Source of the DNA: Arthrobacter liuii
GTDB lineage: Bacteria; Actinomycetota; Actinomycetes; Actinomycetales; Micrococcaceae
Reading direction: 5' to 3'
Assembly (NCBI RefSeq): GCF_014639275.1
Contig: NZ_BMFW01000003.1
Location: 310,001 to 374,000, forward strand
DNA length: 64,000 bases
The first letter of the stretch is position 1. Each line of letters begins with the position of its first letter. The notes under the pieces are model-generated. The model saw only the letters and a list, made by a program, of their open reading frames with translations. It was not told the origin of the DNA and did no database searches. The translations under genes were made by a program, and so were the position numbers. Below, in pieces: positions 1 through 8,879 of this stretch.

Positions 1-798
1 GACGTCCTTGGCGGGCTTCCCGCCGTCGGCCTCGATGACGAAGTTGACGTGCGCACCCTCGGACCGGCCGATCCAGTTCTTCTGCATGGCCAGGACGCGC
101 TCGGGCCAGTGGCCACGGAGCTCGTCCATGTCGTTCAGCAGGCGGTCCGCATAGTCAGTGATTTTGAAGTACCACTGGTTGAGTGACTTCTTGGTGACGG
201 TGGTGCCGCAGCGCTCGCACGCACCGTTGACAACCTGCTCGTTGGCCAGGACGGTCTGGTCCTTGGGGCACCAGTTGACCGGCGAGTTCTTCCGGTACGC
301 CAGGCCGCGTTCGTAGAAGCGCTTGAACAGCCACTGGGTCCAGCGGTAGTACTCGGGATCGGAGGTGTGCAGGCGCCGCGACCAGTCGGCAGATATGGCG
401 TACCGCTTGAAGGATGCCGCCTGGGTGTCAATGTTGGCGTAGGTCCACTCGCTGGGGTGGGCGTTGCGTTTGATCGCCGCGTTTTCGGCGGGCAAGCCAA
501 AGGAGTCCCAGCCGATCGGGTGCAGGACGTCATAGCCCTGCTGGCGCAGGTAGCGGGCCACCACATCGCCCATGGCGAATGCTTCGGCGTGCCCCATGTG
601 CAGGTCGCCTGACGGATACGGGAACATGTCAAGTACGTAGCGGCGTTCCCGGGACCCGTCGTCCACCGGGGTGAAGACCTTCAGGTCTTCCCACACCTGG
701 GGCCATTTGGCCTCCATGGCGGTGAAACTGTATGCGCCCTCGTCAGGCTCCGCCGATACTGCTGTTGTTCCGGTCTCTGTCTCCGGCTGAACGCCCAC
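1..798 (-). CDS. leuS: Leucine--tRNA ligase, N-terminal part (runs off window start)
   Basis: Cytoplasmic class I synthetase that charges tRNA-Leu. The first 266 residues are visible and the rest lies beyond base 1; full-length bacterial LeuRS is usually about 800-870 residues. The HIGH signature appears as HMGH at about residues 67-70 within [13 protein letters not shown] zinc-domain segment follows (NWCPKDQ, then CERCG), leading into the start of the editing region. I chose the GTG at 798 because AGAGGG sits five bases upstream. An internal ATG (MEAKW, about residue 28) begins the conserved part and is an alternative start. The gene has a leader of about 175 nt containing a putative leucine attenuator. 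Confidence 0.96.
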   Translation of the reverse strand, partial: MGVQPETETGTTAVSAEPDEGAYSFTAMEAKWPQVWEDLKVFTPVDDGSRERRYVLDMFPYPSGDLHMGHAEAFAMGDVVARYLRQQGYDVLHPIGWDSFGLPAENAAIKRNAHPSEWTYANIDTQAASFKRYAISADWSRRLHTSDPEYYRWTQWLFKRFYERGLAYRKNSPVNWCPKDQTVLANEQVVNGACERCGTTVTKKSLNQWYFKITDYADRLLNDMDELRGHWPERVLAMQKNWIGRSEGAHVNFVIEADGGKPAKDV

Positions 799-888
799 TG
801 CTGCCCTCTTCTTTTCTGTTACGGCATCTGTGCTGCCATAACGGCCTGATCCTCCTGCTTCCGGCCCGGCACCATGCCCCGGACACAC

Positions 889-913
889 AAAAGCCCCTCT
901 CCATGGAGGGGCT
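889..913 (-). terminator. Attenuator terminator in the leuS leader
   Basis: Read on the minus strand, AGCCCCTC and GAGGGGCT form an 8-bp stem around a 6-nt loop and are followed directly by TTTTGTGTGT. It lies after the short leader ORF and about 90 nt before the leuS start, so it can only matter for leuS transcription. An upstream hairpin (about 913-946, outer arms GCCGC/GCGGC, inner arms TCCGA/TCGGA) begins right after the leader stop codon. That is the layout expected for ribosome-mediated attenuation. I have not computed the competing folds. Confidence 0.7.
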
Positions 914-946
914 GCCGCTCAGCTATCCGATTTTCGGAGCCGGCGG

Positions 947-973
947 CTAACTAAGCAGAAGGATCGCACGCAT
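947..973 (-). CDS. leuS leader peptide MRAILLLS with three consecutive Leu codons
   Basis: An eight-residue ORF, MRAILLLS, ends in TAG. Codons 5-7 are CTT, CTG, CTT. It is followed by a hairpin and then a Rho-independent-type terminator ahead of leuS. By analogy with known leu attenuators, a ribosome stalled at the Leu codons when Leu-tRNA is scarce would favour read-through into leuS. The ORF has no clear ribosome binding site. A -10 element (TAAAGT) ends six bases before the ATG, so the transcript may begin at the ATG and be leaderless. What is seen is the ORF, the codon run and the hairpins; the regulatory role is inferred. Confidence 0.72.
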   Translation of the reverse strand: MRAILLLS

Positions 974-979
974 GGATCT

Positions 980-1011
980 ACTTTAGCGCACCCGCACGTC
1001 GCCCGTGTCAG
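980..1011 (-). promoter_or_regulatory. Putative promoter of the leuS leader
   Basis: Minus-strand -10 hexamer TAAAGT (980-985) sits six bases upstream of the leader ATG. A -35-like CTGACA occurs at 1006-1011, giving a 20-bp spacer that is longer than ideal. The -10 position would place transcription start at the ATG itself. Confidence 0.45.
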
Positions 1012-1085
1012 CACAGCCCCGCGGCCCGTTGCGCCGCCCCAAACAAACGCGCATGATCGTTGCACAACGTTGGGAGGCGGCGGAA

Positions 1086-2612
1086 ATGTCGGATGAAGCA
1101 ACGGGTGGCCTCCCCGAAGGGGCGCCGCTCTCCCTCTGGGTGGCAACCGCCGGCGCCACGGACTTCCCGGAACTGCGCGGCACCGTGGAGGTGGACGTGG
1201 CAGTGATCGGGGGTGGGATTGCCGGGCTGACGGCAGCACTGGCGCTCAAGCGTTCGGGCCGCTCGGTGGCTGTGCTGGACGCCGGCCGCATTGGTACGGG
1301 TGTCACCGGCCACACCACGGGCAAAGTCACGTCCCTGCACCGCCTGGCCTACACCGCCCTGGAAGACAGCCATGGCACGTCCGCAGCCGAAACCTATGGG
1401 CTCGCCAACCAGGCTGCCGTGGAACACATCGCCGAAGTGGTGGCGGACGAAAACCTCGACTGCGGGTTCCGCCGGGTTGCGAATTACACCTTCGCAAGCA
1501 GTGAGGACACGCTGCCGCTGTTACGGTCAGAAGCCGCGCTTGCCGCCAGGCTCGGCCTCCCCGCCGCGTTCACCGCCGACGTACCCCTGCCGTTCGCGGT
1601 GCCCGGCGCCGTCCGGTTTGACGGCCAGGCCCAGATTCATGCCGTCCAGTACCTCCAGGGACTGGCCGCCGCAGTGGACGGCGGCGGCAGCTTCGTCTTC
1701 GAAGGGACGCGTGCCATTGCATTGCAGGAGGGGACGCCGGTCAAGGTGACCGCAGGAAACGGAACAGTGCTGGCAGGCGATGCCATTGTGGCGACGAATG
1801 TTCCCTTCGGAGACCGTGGCCGGTTCGCAGCACTGTGCCAGCCGCACCGCTCCTACATTGTTGCCGCGCCGGTGGACACCCCTCCCATGGATGCCACCTT
1901 CATCAGTGCCGATGAGCCCATGCGCTCATTACTGACCGTGCGGCTGAACGGGGTGACGTACCTGCTGGTCGGCGGTGAGGGGCACCCGGCCGGCGAACAG
2001 CTGGATCCGGCGCCGCGCCACGCCAGCCTCGCCGCATATGCACGCAGCCGCTTCGGGGCCGGGAGCGCGGCATACCGCTGGTCCACCCAGGACGCCATGC
2101 CGCAGGACGGCCTGCCCTACGCCGGGCCACTCAACCCGGACAGCCGGCACGCCTTCGTCATCACGGGGCTTCGCAAATGGGGCCTGACGAACGGAACGGC
2201 CGCCGCCCTGATGCTGGCGGACCTGCTCAATGGCACTCCGAACGACTGGGCGCCCTTGTTTGACAGCAACCGCACGCCGCGGACCGGAAGCGGGGCCGGC
2301 CCAGCAGGCGCCCCGGCAGCAGGGGCCGGGCCCAACGTTCCCCAGGCCGACCAGGACCGGCGGATAGCGGACCTGGGTCCTGGCGACGGAACGGTGCTCG
2401 AGACCGCCGGGACCAGCACGGCGTGCTTCAGGGATGACGGGGGAAACCTTCACACGCTATCAGCGATCTGCACCCATCTGGGCTGCACTGTGGGCTTCAA
2501 CCGGGGAGAGCGTACATGGGATTGCCCCTGCCATGGCTCCCGGTTCGATGTGGAGGGCAGGGTCATCCAGGGGCCCGCCACCGAGGATCTGCCGCCGCGC
2601 CCCGCACCCTGA
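1086..2612 (+). CDS. FAD-dependent oxidoreductase with C-terminal Rieske [2Fe-2S] domain
   Basis: 508-residue two-domain redox protein. The N-terminal part is a DAO-type FAD oxidoreductase with dinucleotide-binding motif GGGIAGL near residue 40 and the TGHTTGKVTSLH segment typical of this group. After an Ala/Gly/Pro-rich linker (about 405-425) comes a Rieske domain with CTHLGC at about 462-467 and CPCHGS at about 480-485, so both Cys-X-His pairs are intact. Substrate is unknown; relatives are annotated only as FAD-dependent oxidoreductase. The ATG at 1086 follows GGGAGGCGG; an in-frame start further upstream would overlap the leuS promoter. It is a single gene, divergent from leuS and convergent with glpK. 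Confidence 0.88.
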   Translation: MSDEATGGLPEGAPLSLWVATAGATDFPELRGTVEVDVAVIGGGIAGLTAALALKRSGRSVAVLDAGRIGTGVTGHTTGKVTSLHRLAYTALEDSHGTSAAETYGLANQAAVEHIAEVVADENLDCGFRRVANYTFASSEDTLPLLRSEAALAARLGLPAAFTADVPLPFAVPGAVRFDGQAQIHAVQYLQGLAAAVDGGGSFVFEGTRAIALQEGTPVKVTAGNGTVLAGDAIVATNVPFGDRGRFAALCQPHRSYIVAAPVDTPPMDATFISADEPMRSLLTVRLNGVTYLLVGGEGHPAGEQLDPAPRHASLAAYARSRFGAGSAAYRWSTQDAMPQDGLPYAGPLNPDSRHAFVITGLRKWGLTNGTAAALMLADLLNGTPNDWAPLFDSNRTPRTGSGAGPAGAPAAGAGPNVPQADQDRRIADLGPGDGTVLETAGTSTACFRDDGGNLHTLSAICTHLGCTVGFNRGERTWDCPCHGSRFDVEGRVIQGPATEDLPPRPAP

Positions 2613-2676
2613 CGGGCTGGCATGACACGGCAGGGCCGCCCGCCGGAATCGGCAGGCGGCCCCGTAACGGTTGGAC

Positions 2677-4191
2677 CTACCGCACGTCCTCGTCGACCCA
2701 GTCCATGGACTTGGTGACGGCCTTCTTCCAGAGCCGCATCTGGCGCTCCTGCTCGGCTTTGTCCATCTGCGGCTCCCAGCGCTTGTCCTCTGACCAGTTG
2801 GCCGAGCACTCACCCAGATCCTTCCAGAACCCGACGGCCAGGCCTGCCGCGTAGGCAGCCCCCAACGCGGTGGTCTCGATGACCTTCGGGCGGATGACCG
2901 GGACGCCCAGGATGTCCGCCTGGAACTGCATGAGGGCGTCATTGGCCACCATGCCGCCGTCGACCTTCAACTCGCTCAGCGGCACGCCGGAGTCCGCGTT
3001 GACCGCGTCCAGCACCTCGCGGGTCTGGAACGCGGTGGCCTCCAGCGCTGCCCGGGCAATGTGGTTCTTGTTGACGAACCGGGTCAGCCCCACGATCGCT
3101 CCGCGGGCGTCCGAGCGCCAATACGGGGCGAAGAGTCCGGAGAACGCCGGGACGATGTACACGCCGCCGTTGTCACTGACCGACGCGGCAAGTGCCTCCA
3201 CCTCCGGGGCGCTGCTGATCATGCCCAGGTTATCCCGCAGCCACTGGACGAGGGAGCCGGTGACGGCAATGGAGCCTTCGAGGGCGTAGTGCGGCTTGGC
3301 GTCGCCGAGCTTGTAGCCAACTGTGGTGAGGAGCCCGTTCTTCGAGTGGACAATTTCCTCGCCCGTGTTGAAGATCAGGAAGCAGCCCGTGCCGTAGGTG
3401 TTCTTGGCTTCCCCGGCATCGAAGGCGGCCTGGCCAAAGGTGGCGGCCTGCTGGTCGCCCAGGATGCCCGCCACCGGCGTCTCGCGGAGCAGTTGGGATC
3501 CGTGGACCTCGCCGTAGACCTCTGAGGAGGACTTGATCTCCGGCATCATGCTGCGCGGTACGCCGAAGATCCCGAGGATTTCGTCGTCCCACTGCAGCGT
3601 TTCGAGGTCCATGAACAGGGTCCTGGAGGCATTGGTGACATCGGTGACGTGGACGCCGCCGTCCACGCCGCCGGTCAGGTTCCACAGGACCCAGGCGTCG
3701 GTGTTGCCAAAGACCAGGTCTCCGGCCTCCGCCTTTTCGCGGGCGCCGTCCACGTTGTCCAGGATCCACTTGATCTTGGTGCCGGAGAAATAGGTGGCCA
3801 GCGGCAGGCCTACCTTTTGCTTGAAGCGTTCCGCGCCGCCGTCCTTTGCCAGCTGGTCCACGATGTCCTGTGTGCGGGTGTCCTGCCAGACGATGGCGTT
3901 GTACACCGGCTTGCCCGTGGTCTTGTCCCACACCACGGCGGTTTCGCGCTGGTTGGTGATACCGACGGCGGCAATATCGTGCCGTGTCAGGTTCGCCTTT
4001 GAGAGGGCGGAGCCGATGACCTCACGGGTGTTGTTCCAGATTTCCGAAGCGTCGTGTTCCACCCAGCCGGCCTGCGGAAAGATTTGCTCGTGTTCCATCT
4101 GGCCGGAGGAGACAATGGCGCCGCTGTGGTCGAAGATGATGGCTCGGGTACTGGTGGTGCCCTGGTCAATGGCGATTACGTACTGGTTCAT
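2677..4191 (-). CDS. glpK: Glycerol kinase
   Basis: ATP:glycerol 3-phosphotransferase, 504 residues, the usual family length. It begins [16 protein letters not shown], the N-terminal ATP-binding signature of FGGY kinases. It keeps the glycerol-binding region (QWLRDNLG) and the C-terminal [19 protein letters not shown] signature. It is last in the minus-strand order glpD-glpF-glpK, 42 bp after glpF, so uptake by GlpF, phosphorylation here and oxidation by GlpD form one pathway. The hairpin-capable GC dyad at about 2633-2662, just past the stop, may end the operon, although it lacks a T-tract. Confidence 0.97.
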   Translation of the reverse strand: MNQYVIAIDQGTTSTRAIIFDHSGAIVSSGQMEHEQIFPQAGWVEHDASEIWNNTREVIGSALSKANLTRHDIAAVGITNQRETAVVWDKTTGKPVYNAIVWQDTRTQDIVDQLAKDGGAERFKQKVGLPLATYFSGTKIKWILDNVDGAREKAEAGDLVFGNTDAWVLWNLTGGVDGGVHVTDVTNASRTLFMDLETLQWDDEILGIFGVPRSMMPEIKSSSEVYGEVHGSQLLRETPVAGILGDQQAATFGQAAFDAGEAKNTYGTGCFLIFNTGEEIVHSKNGLLTTVGYKLGDAKPHYALEGSIAVTGSLVQWLRDNLGMISSAPEVEALAASVSDNGGVYIVPAFSGLFAPYWRSDARGAIVGLTRFVNKNHIARAALEATAFQTREVLDAVNADSGVPLSELKVDGGMVANDALMQFQADILGVPVIRPKVIETTALGAAYAAGLAVGFWKDLGECSANWSEDKRWEPQMDKAEQERQMRLWKKAVTKSMDWVDEDVR

Positions 4192-4233
4192 GATGACGTC
4201 CTTGTCTTATCTGTTGATCTGGTTGCCGGGGGT

Positions 4234-4983
4234 TTAGGAAGCTGCGGTGATGATGATCGGGGCAATCCTTGCAACGAGGCCCCCGAGGGCGCCGCCGACA
4301 AGCGGACCAACCACGGGGATCCAGGAGTAGCCCCAGTCGCTGGGACCCTTGCCGCGGATGGGAAGCACTGCGTGGGCGATGCGGGGTCCGAGGTCGCGCG
4401 CAGGGTTGATGGCGTAACCCGTGGGCCCGCCGAGGGACACGCCAATGCCCACAACCAGCAGGGCTACGGCGAGCGGGCCGAGTCCCGAGGGGGTGCCTCC
4501 CAAAGTCAGGATGACGAAGACGAGGACAAAAGTACCGATAATCTCGGTTATCAGGTTCCATGGGGTGGAACGGATGGCAGGGCCAGTGGAAAAGGTCCCG
4601 AGCTTGCCGGCAGGTTCCGGTTCGTCGTCGAAATGCTGCTTGTAGGCCAGCCAGCAGGCCACGGCGCCCAGGAACGCGCCCAACATTTCGCCGCCGAAGT
4701 AAGTCAGGGTGGAGGCGAAGTCCACGGCGACCCCCGGAGCATACTCAGCCTTGCCATTGAGCAGCAGGCCGAGGGTGACGGCGGGATTCAGGTGTGCGCC
4801 GGACTTGGCGGCGACAAAGACACCGCAAAAAACAGCGATTCCCCACCCCCACGTGACCATCAGGAAACCACCGTTGTTGCCTTTTGTCCCCCGCAAAGCC
4901 ACGTTGGCAACGACGCCGCAACCCAACAGGGTCAGCATGCCCGTGCCAAAGACTTCGGAGAGGAAGACTATTCCTAGAGACAT
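4234..4983 (-). CDS. glpF: Glycerol uptake facilitator (MIP/aquaglyceroporin family)
   Basis: 249-residue membrane channel with six predicted hydrophobic helices. The first NPA box appears as HLNPAVTLG (about 66-74) and the second as NPARDLGPR (about residue 200). The Asp after NPAR is the residue that distinguishes glycerol facilitators from water-specific aquaporins. It lies between glpD and glpK on the same strand, so glycerol is the expected substrate. Confidence 0.93.
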   Translation of the reverse strand: MSLGIVFLSEVFGTGMLTLLGCGVVANVALRGTKGNNGGFLMVTWGWGIAVFCGVFVAAKSGAHLNPAVTLGLLLNGKAEYAPGVAVDFASTLTYFGGEMLGAFLGAVACWLAYKQHFDDEPEPAGKLGTFSTGPAIRSTPWNLITEIIGTFVLVFVILTLGGTPSGLGPLAVALLVVGIGVSLGGPTGYAINPARDLGPRIAHAVLPIRGKGPSDWGYSWIPVVGPLVGGALGGLVARIAPIIITAAS

Positions 4984-5075
4984 CTTTGACTCCTTCTTTG
5001 TTTAGTTATCGGTCCTCCGCCGGTGAAGGACCGTTGGGCCGGGACGCTGGCGCGCCCCGGCCGGCTGCCCGGCCT

Positions 5076-6890
5076 TTAGGAGACCAGGCTGTGCGTTTCC
5101 ACGCGGTGGGAACGCTGCAGCACGTCCTGGGCGTGCTTGATCTCAGCGGCTCGCGCCGACGCGTCCCACCCGAGCGGGACGGACAGCACCTCCGCCACTT
5201 CGTTGAGGAGTTCTCCGGTGACGAGGCCCCGGAAGGCCAGGGAGGTACGCCGGATGAAGACATCCACCAAATGGCCAACCTGCTCATTGGCCGCCATGAA
5301 CTCCAGTTCGCGCACGCTGAGCTCGCGGGTGGAGCGCAAAGCCTGGTCAGGTCCGGAGCCGAGGTATTCAATGACTGCTTCGGCCCGGGTCCCGTAGCGG
5401 GTCAGCAGTCCGGCGGTGCGGTCTGCGTCCCGGTTGGCGGCCATGTGCGCCTTGATCCACTTCTGCACGCCTGCTTCGTCGGCCGGGAAGCCGGCGCCGC
5501 CGCCGATGGGGAGCTGCGCCGTCGAAACCTTGCGCTGCCCGCCGAGTTCGGCGAGCACATCGTTGGTCAGGTGCTCGGCAAGGGCGCGGAAGGTGGTCCA
5601 CTTGCCGCCCACCAGGCTCAGCACGACGGCGCCGCTTCCGTCTGCTCCCGAAGCGCGCCGTTCAATCCGGTAGTCGCGGGAAACGAAGCCCGGCTGGGTG
5701 GCGTCATGGCTTGGCAGGGGGCGGACGCCCGAAAACGTGTAGACGATATGGTCCGGCGTTACGTCGATCGAGGGGAAGACGTGGCCGATCAGGTCGAAGA
5801 AGTACTGGATTTCTTCATCGGTGCAGACGGCGTCCTCTGACATGTCCGCGTCAACGTCCGTGGTGCCCACCAGCACACGGTCCCCCATAGGGTAGATGAG
5901 GACAATTCGGCCGTCCGTGTGCTCGAAAAAGATCTCCCGTCCCCGGCAGGCTGCCAGGAGGCCCGGGTGGTCCAGCACAATGTGGGAGCCCTTGGTGCCG
6001 CCCATGAAGGACGACGCCGCGCCCATTGCCTGGTTGGTCAGGTCCACCCACGCCCCCGTGGTGTTCACGATGATGTCTGCCGTGAAGTCGAATTCTTCCC
6101 CGGTGAGTTCATCGCGGAGGCGGACTGTGCTGCCCCGGCCGGTCCCCGGGTTGGGAGCCGGAGACATGGACTGCAGCGAGAGGTAGTTGCTGGCCCGGGC
6201 CGTGTCACCCTGGGAGCTGGCGCCTTGGGAGCGGCCCGCCTTTTCTCCGTCCTGCAGGACGTCTAGGGTGAGCCGCTCGGGGTTGTGGACGGACGCGTCG
6301 AAGTACGTGGCGGTGTACTTGACGTCCGGCCGGAGGGCGGGCAGTTCCTCGAGGGCGGCCTTGTGCGTGCGGAACTGATGCCGCGGGACAGTCCCGCCGT
6401 CCCTGGAAAAAGAATCGTAAAGGCTGAGTCCGGCCTTGATGAGGAACGCGCCGCGCTCCTTGGGCTTGCCCTGCTGCTTGTGCGTCAGGAAGCGCAGCGG
6501 TGCGGACAGGATGCCGGAGAATGTGCTGAAGATCGGGATGGTTGTCTGCAGCGGCTTGACGTAGTGCGGGGCAATTTTCAGCAGTCGGTTGCGTTCCACC
6601 ACTGACTCCCGGACCAGGCGGAACTCTCCGTTCTCCAGGTACCGGATGCCGCCGTGGATCATGTGCGAGGACGCACCGCTTGCCCCCTGGCAGTAGTCAC
6701 CGCGCTCCACCAGCGCGACGTCGACGCCCTGCAGGGCCAGGTCGCGGAACGTGCCCACTCCGTTGATGCCGCCACCCACCACCAGCACTTTGGCGTGCGG
6801 ACGCCGCCGCAGGTTCTGGACTGCATTTCGCTGGGCCCCTGGCCGGGGCGCAGTTACAGAAGGTTGAACAGTTGAATCCTTGGGTCCCAA
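5076..6890 (-). CDS. glpD: Aerobic glycerol-3-phosphate dehydrogenase
   Basis: FAD-dependent, membrane-associated enzyme that oxidises sn-glycerol 3-phosphate to dihydroxyacetone phosphate and feeds electrons to quinones. The FAD motif VLVVGGGINGVGTFRDLA is near residue 40. The conserved GASSHMIHGGIRYL segment and a C-terminal helical domain follow. A Ser/Gly/Asn-rich insertion occurs in the middle (about 245-285). I chose the TTG at 6890 because AAGGGAG lies five bases upstream; 604 residues result. A longer reading to an ATG at 6983 would run into the promoter region. First gene of glpDFK, divergent from the SorC-type regulator. Confidence 0.92.
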   Translation of the reverse strand: MGPKDSTVQPSVTAPRPGAQRNAVQNLRRRPHAKVLVVGGGINGVGTFRDLALQGVDVALVERGDYCQGASGASSHMIHGGIRYLENGEFRLVRESVVERNRLLKIAPHYVKPLQTTIPIFSTFSGILSAPLRFLTHKQQGKPKERGAFLIKAGLSLYDSFSRDGGTVPRHQFRTHKAALEELPALRPDVKYTATYFDASVHNPERLTLDVLQDGEKAGRSQGASSQGDTARASNYLSLQSMSPAPNPGTGRGSTVRLRDELTGEEFDFTADIIVNTTGAWVDLTNQAMGAASSFMGGTKGSHIVLDHPGLLAACRGREIFFEHTDGRIVLIYPMGDRVLVGTTDVDADMSEDAVCTDEEIQYFFDLIGHVFPSIDVTPDHIVYTFSGVRPLPSHDATQPGFVSRDYRIERRASGADGSGAVVLSLVGGKWTTFRALAEHLTNDVLAELGGQRKVSTAQLPIGGGAGFPADEAGVQKWIKAHMAANRDADRTAGLLTRYGTRAEAVIEYLGSGPDQALRSTRELSVRELEFMAANEQVGHLVDVFIRRTSLAFRGLVTGELLNEVAEVLSVPLGWDASARAAEIKHAQDVLQRSHRVETHSLVS

Positions 6891-6953
6891 AACGACTCCC
6901 TTGGGGCTTTGTGCGATGCGGCCGCCGCTGGGTGGACGCCGCCGTTCTGCTCT

Positions 6954-6983
6954 ATTGTTTGGAGAAATGGAAAATGGAGTCAA
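6954..6983 (-). promoter_or_regulatory. Putative glpDFK promoter
   Basis: Minus-strand -35 TTGACT (6978-6983) and -10 AACAAT (6954-6959) are separated by 18 bp. They sit 64 bp upstream of the chosen glpD start, between glpD and the divergent regulator gene. Confidence 0.5.
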
Positions 6984-6989
6984 GCACTA

Positions 6990-7003
6990 TGCACAAACGT
7001 GCA
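6990..7003. promoter_or_regulatory. Inverted repeat TGCAC-N4-GTGCA, candidate operator of the SorC-type regulator
   Basis: The perfect dyad TGCACAAACGTGCA lies between the putative glpD -35 element and the regulator's ribosome binding site. Its position would allow one protein to control both the glp operon and its own gene. The sequence is seen; the regulator-operator link is inferred. Confidence 0.45.
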
Positions 7004-7016
7004 GAACGGAAGTGAG

Positions 7017-7982
7017 ATGGCACTTTCCCGGGACCAAGATGCCCTCCGAGCTGCACAAATGTATTACTTGCAGGACCTCACCATGGACGCGATCGCACGG
7101 GAGCTGCGCACCTCCCGGTCCACGGTCTCCCGCCTTCTGTCCTCCGCAAGGGAATCGGGCCTGGTGCAGATCCAGATTCGAAACCCCTCGGACACCGGCC
7201 CCGAACTGGAGGGCATGATCCGGCGCCGCTACAACCTGGACGTGCATGTGGTTCCCATCCTCGGGACCCTCAATGAAGCCGAAACCCTGGACCGGGTGGC
7301 CATGCAGGCGGCACGGACCATCGGACCCGTGGTGGACTCCAATGCGATCATCGGTGTGGCCTGGGGTTCAACGCTCAGCGCGGTGAGCAGGCACCTCACC
7401 AGGAAGATCACGCACGACAGCGTCATCGTCCAGCTCAACGGTGCCGGGAACATGCACACCACGGGCATTACCTACGCGAGCGACATCATGCGCAGGTTCG
7501 GCAGCGCGTACGGCGCCCGGGTGGAGCAGTTCCCTGTTCCGGCCTTCTTCGACCACGCCGCCACCAAGACAGCCATGTGGAATGAACGCAGCGTGCAGCG
7601 CGTCCTGGAACTGCAGGCCAAGATGAGCATCGCCATTTTCGGTGTCGGGTCCGTCCACGCCGACTATCCCAGCCACGTGTACGCCGGCGGATATCTGGAC
7701 GAGGACGACCTGAACGCCCTGGCCAACTCCGACGTGGTGGGCGACGTTGCCACCGTGTTCTTCCGCGGCGACGGGTCATCAGACGGGATCGTCCTGAACG
7801 AACGGTCCACCGGCCCGGCACTTGCCCAGCTCCGGCAGGTGCGCCGCAGGATCTGCGTGGTGTCGGGGGTGTCCAAGATCAACGGCCTGCGTGGCGCGCT
7901 GGCCGCGAGGCTCGCCACCGACCTGATCCTCGACGAAGCCACCGCACGCCGCCTGGTCGATTACGAGGGACTGACCAGCTGA
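7017..7982 (+). CDS. SorC/DeoR-type sugar-binding transcriptional regulator
   Basis: 321-residue regulator. The N-terminal helix-turn-helix covers about residues 9-50 (RAAQMYYLQDLTMDAIARELRTS, then STVSRLLSSARESGLV). The C-terminal part is a SorC-type ligand-binding domain, a fold that usually senses a phosphorylated sugar (VVDSNAIIGVAWGSTLSAV and FGVGSVHADYPSHVYAGGYL). Start at ATG 7017, preceded by GGAAGTGAG. It is divergent from glpD, so glycerol 3-phosphate or a related triose phosphate is a reasonable effector guess. It could equally control the three co-directional genes downstream, the first of which starts 19 bp after its stop. Confidence 0.88.
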   Translation: MALSRDQDALRAAQMYYLQDLTMDAIARELRTSRSTVSRLLSSARESGLVQIQIRNPSDTGPELEGMIRRRYNLDVHVVPILGTLNEAETLDRVAMQAARTIGPVVDSNAIIGVAWGSTLSAVSRHLTRKITHDSVIVQLNGAGNMHTTGITYASDIMRRFGSAYGARVEQFPVPAFFDHAATKTAMWNERSVQRVLELQAKMSIAIFGVGSVHADYPSHVYAGGYLDEDDLNALANSDVVGDVATVFFRGDGSSDGIVLNERSTGPALAQLRQVRRRICVVSGVSKINGLRGALAARLATDLILDEATARRLVDYEGLTS

Positions 7983-8001
7983 AGTGGGTAGAGTCGTTGC
8001 C

Positions 8002-8871
8002 ATGAGAACCTCACCCCGGCTCAGCCTGAACAACGGCGTGCTGATAGACCAGCTCGGCTTTGGGCTGTACAAGGTGCCGGCAGCAGACGCGGAAGGGCTG
8101 GTGGCCACCGCGCTCGCCGCCGGTTACCGCCATTTCGACACCGCCGCCATGTACGGGAACGAAACCGGCGTGGCGCGGGGCATCAGTTCGCAGCTGGTTG
8201 CAGGGACCGGCAGCGGCGGCTCGGGTGAACGGTTCCCGTCCCTGAGCCGGGAGGACGTGTTCATCACCACGAAGGTGTGGAATGACCACCACGGCTACGA
8301 CGCGACGCTGCGTGCTTTCGATGATTCCATGGTCAACCTGGGACTGGACTACGTGGACATGTACCTCATCCACTGGCCCTGCCCCCGCCGGGGGCTGTTC
8401 CCGGAAACCTACCGCGCCATGGAAACGCTCTACCGCGAAGGCAGGGTCCGTGCCATTGGCGTGAGCAACTTCCAACCCGCCCACCTTGACCGCCTGCTTC
8501 AAACCTCCGAGGTGGTCCCCGCCGTCAACCAGATCGAACTGCATCCGTGGCTGCAGCAGGAGGAACTGCGCGCCAAGCATGCGGAACTGGGCATCCGGAC
8601 GGAAGCGTGGAGCCCGCTGGGCCGCGGCCAGGTGCTGGCCGATCCCGCCATCCAGGCCTGCGCGGCCGAGCACGGCAGGACCCCAGCGCAGGTGCTCCTT
8701 CGCTGGCACATTCAACTGGGGAATATCGCCATCCCCAAGGCCAGCTCTGAAGCACGCATCAAGGAGAACCTTGACGTCTTCGGCTTTGAGCTTTCCGAAC
8801 GCGATCTGGCAGCCATCAGTGCGCTGGACCGCGGGCAGCGCACCGGGTCCCATCCGGACAACGTCAACTAG
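8002..8871 (+). CDS. Aldo/keto reductase
   Basis: 289-residue cytosolic NADPH-dependent carbonyl reductase of the AKR superfamily. The catalytic tetrad is visible: Asp and Tyr in FDTAAMYGNE (about 47-56), Lys in FITTKVWND (about residue 92) and His in LIHWPCP (about 124). The cofactor-binding end reads IAIPKASSEARIKENLDVF. The region before ITTKVW carries a short Gly/Ser-rich insertion. The substrate is not predictable. It is the second of four co-directional genes after the SorC-type regulator, eight bases before a hydrolase gene. Confidence 0.92.
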   Translation: MRTSPRLSLNNGVLIDQLGFGLYKVPAADAEGLVATALAAGYRHFDTAAMYGNETGVARGISSQLVAGTGSGGSGERFPSLSREDVFITTKVWNDHHGYDATLRAFDDSMVNLGLDYVDMYLIHWPCPRRGLFPETYRAMETLYREGRVRAIGVSNFQPAHLDRLLQTSEVVPAVNQIELHPWLQQEELRAKHAELGIRTEAWSPLGRGQVLADPAIQACAAEHGRTPAQVLLRWHIQLGNIAIPKASSEARIKENLDVFGFELSERDLAAISALDRGQRTGSHPDNVN

Positions 8872-8879
8872 GCCGGCCC

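Noticed and set aside
4054..4977. 307-residue open frame on the plus strand across glpF and glpK
   Set aside because: It is antisense to two well-supported glp genes, has no recognisable domain, and its composition is that of a GC-rich shadow frame.
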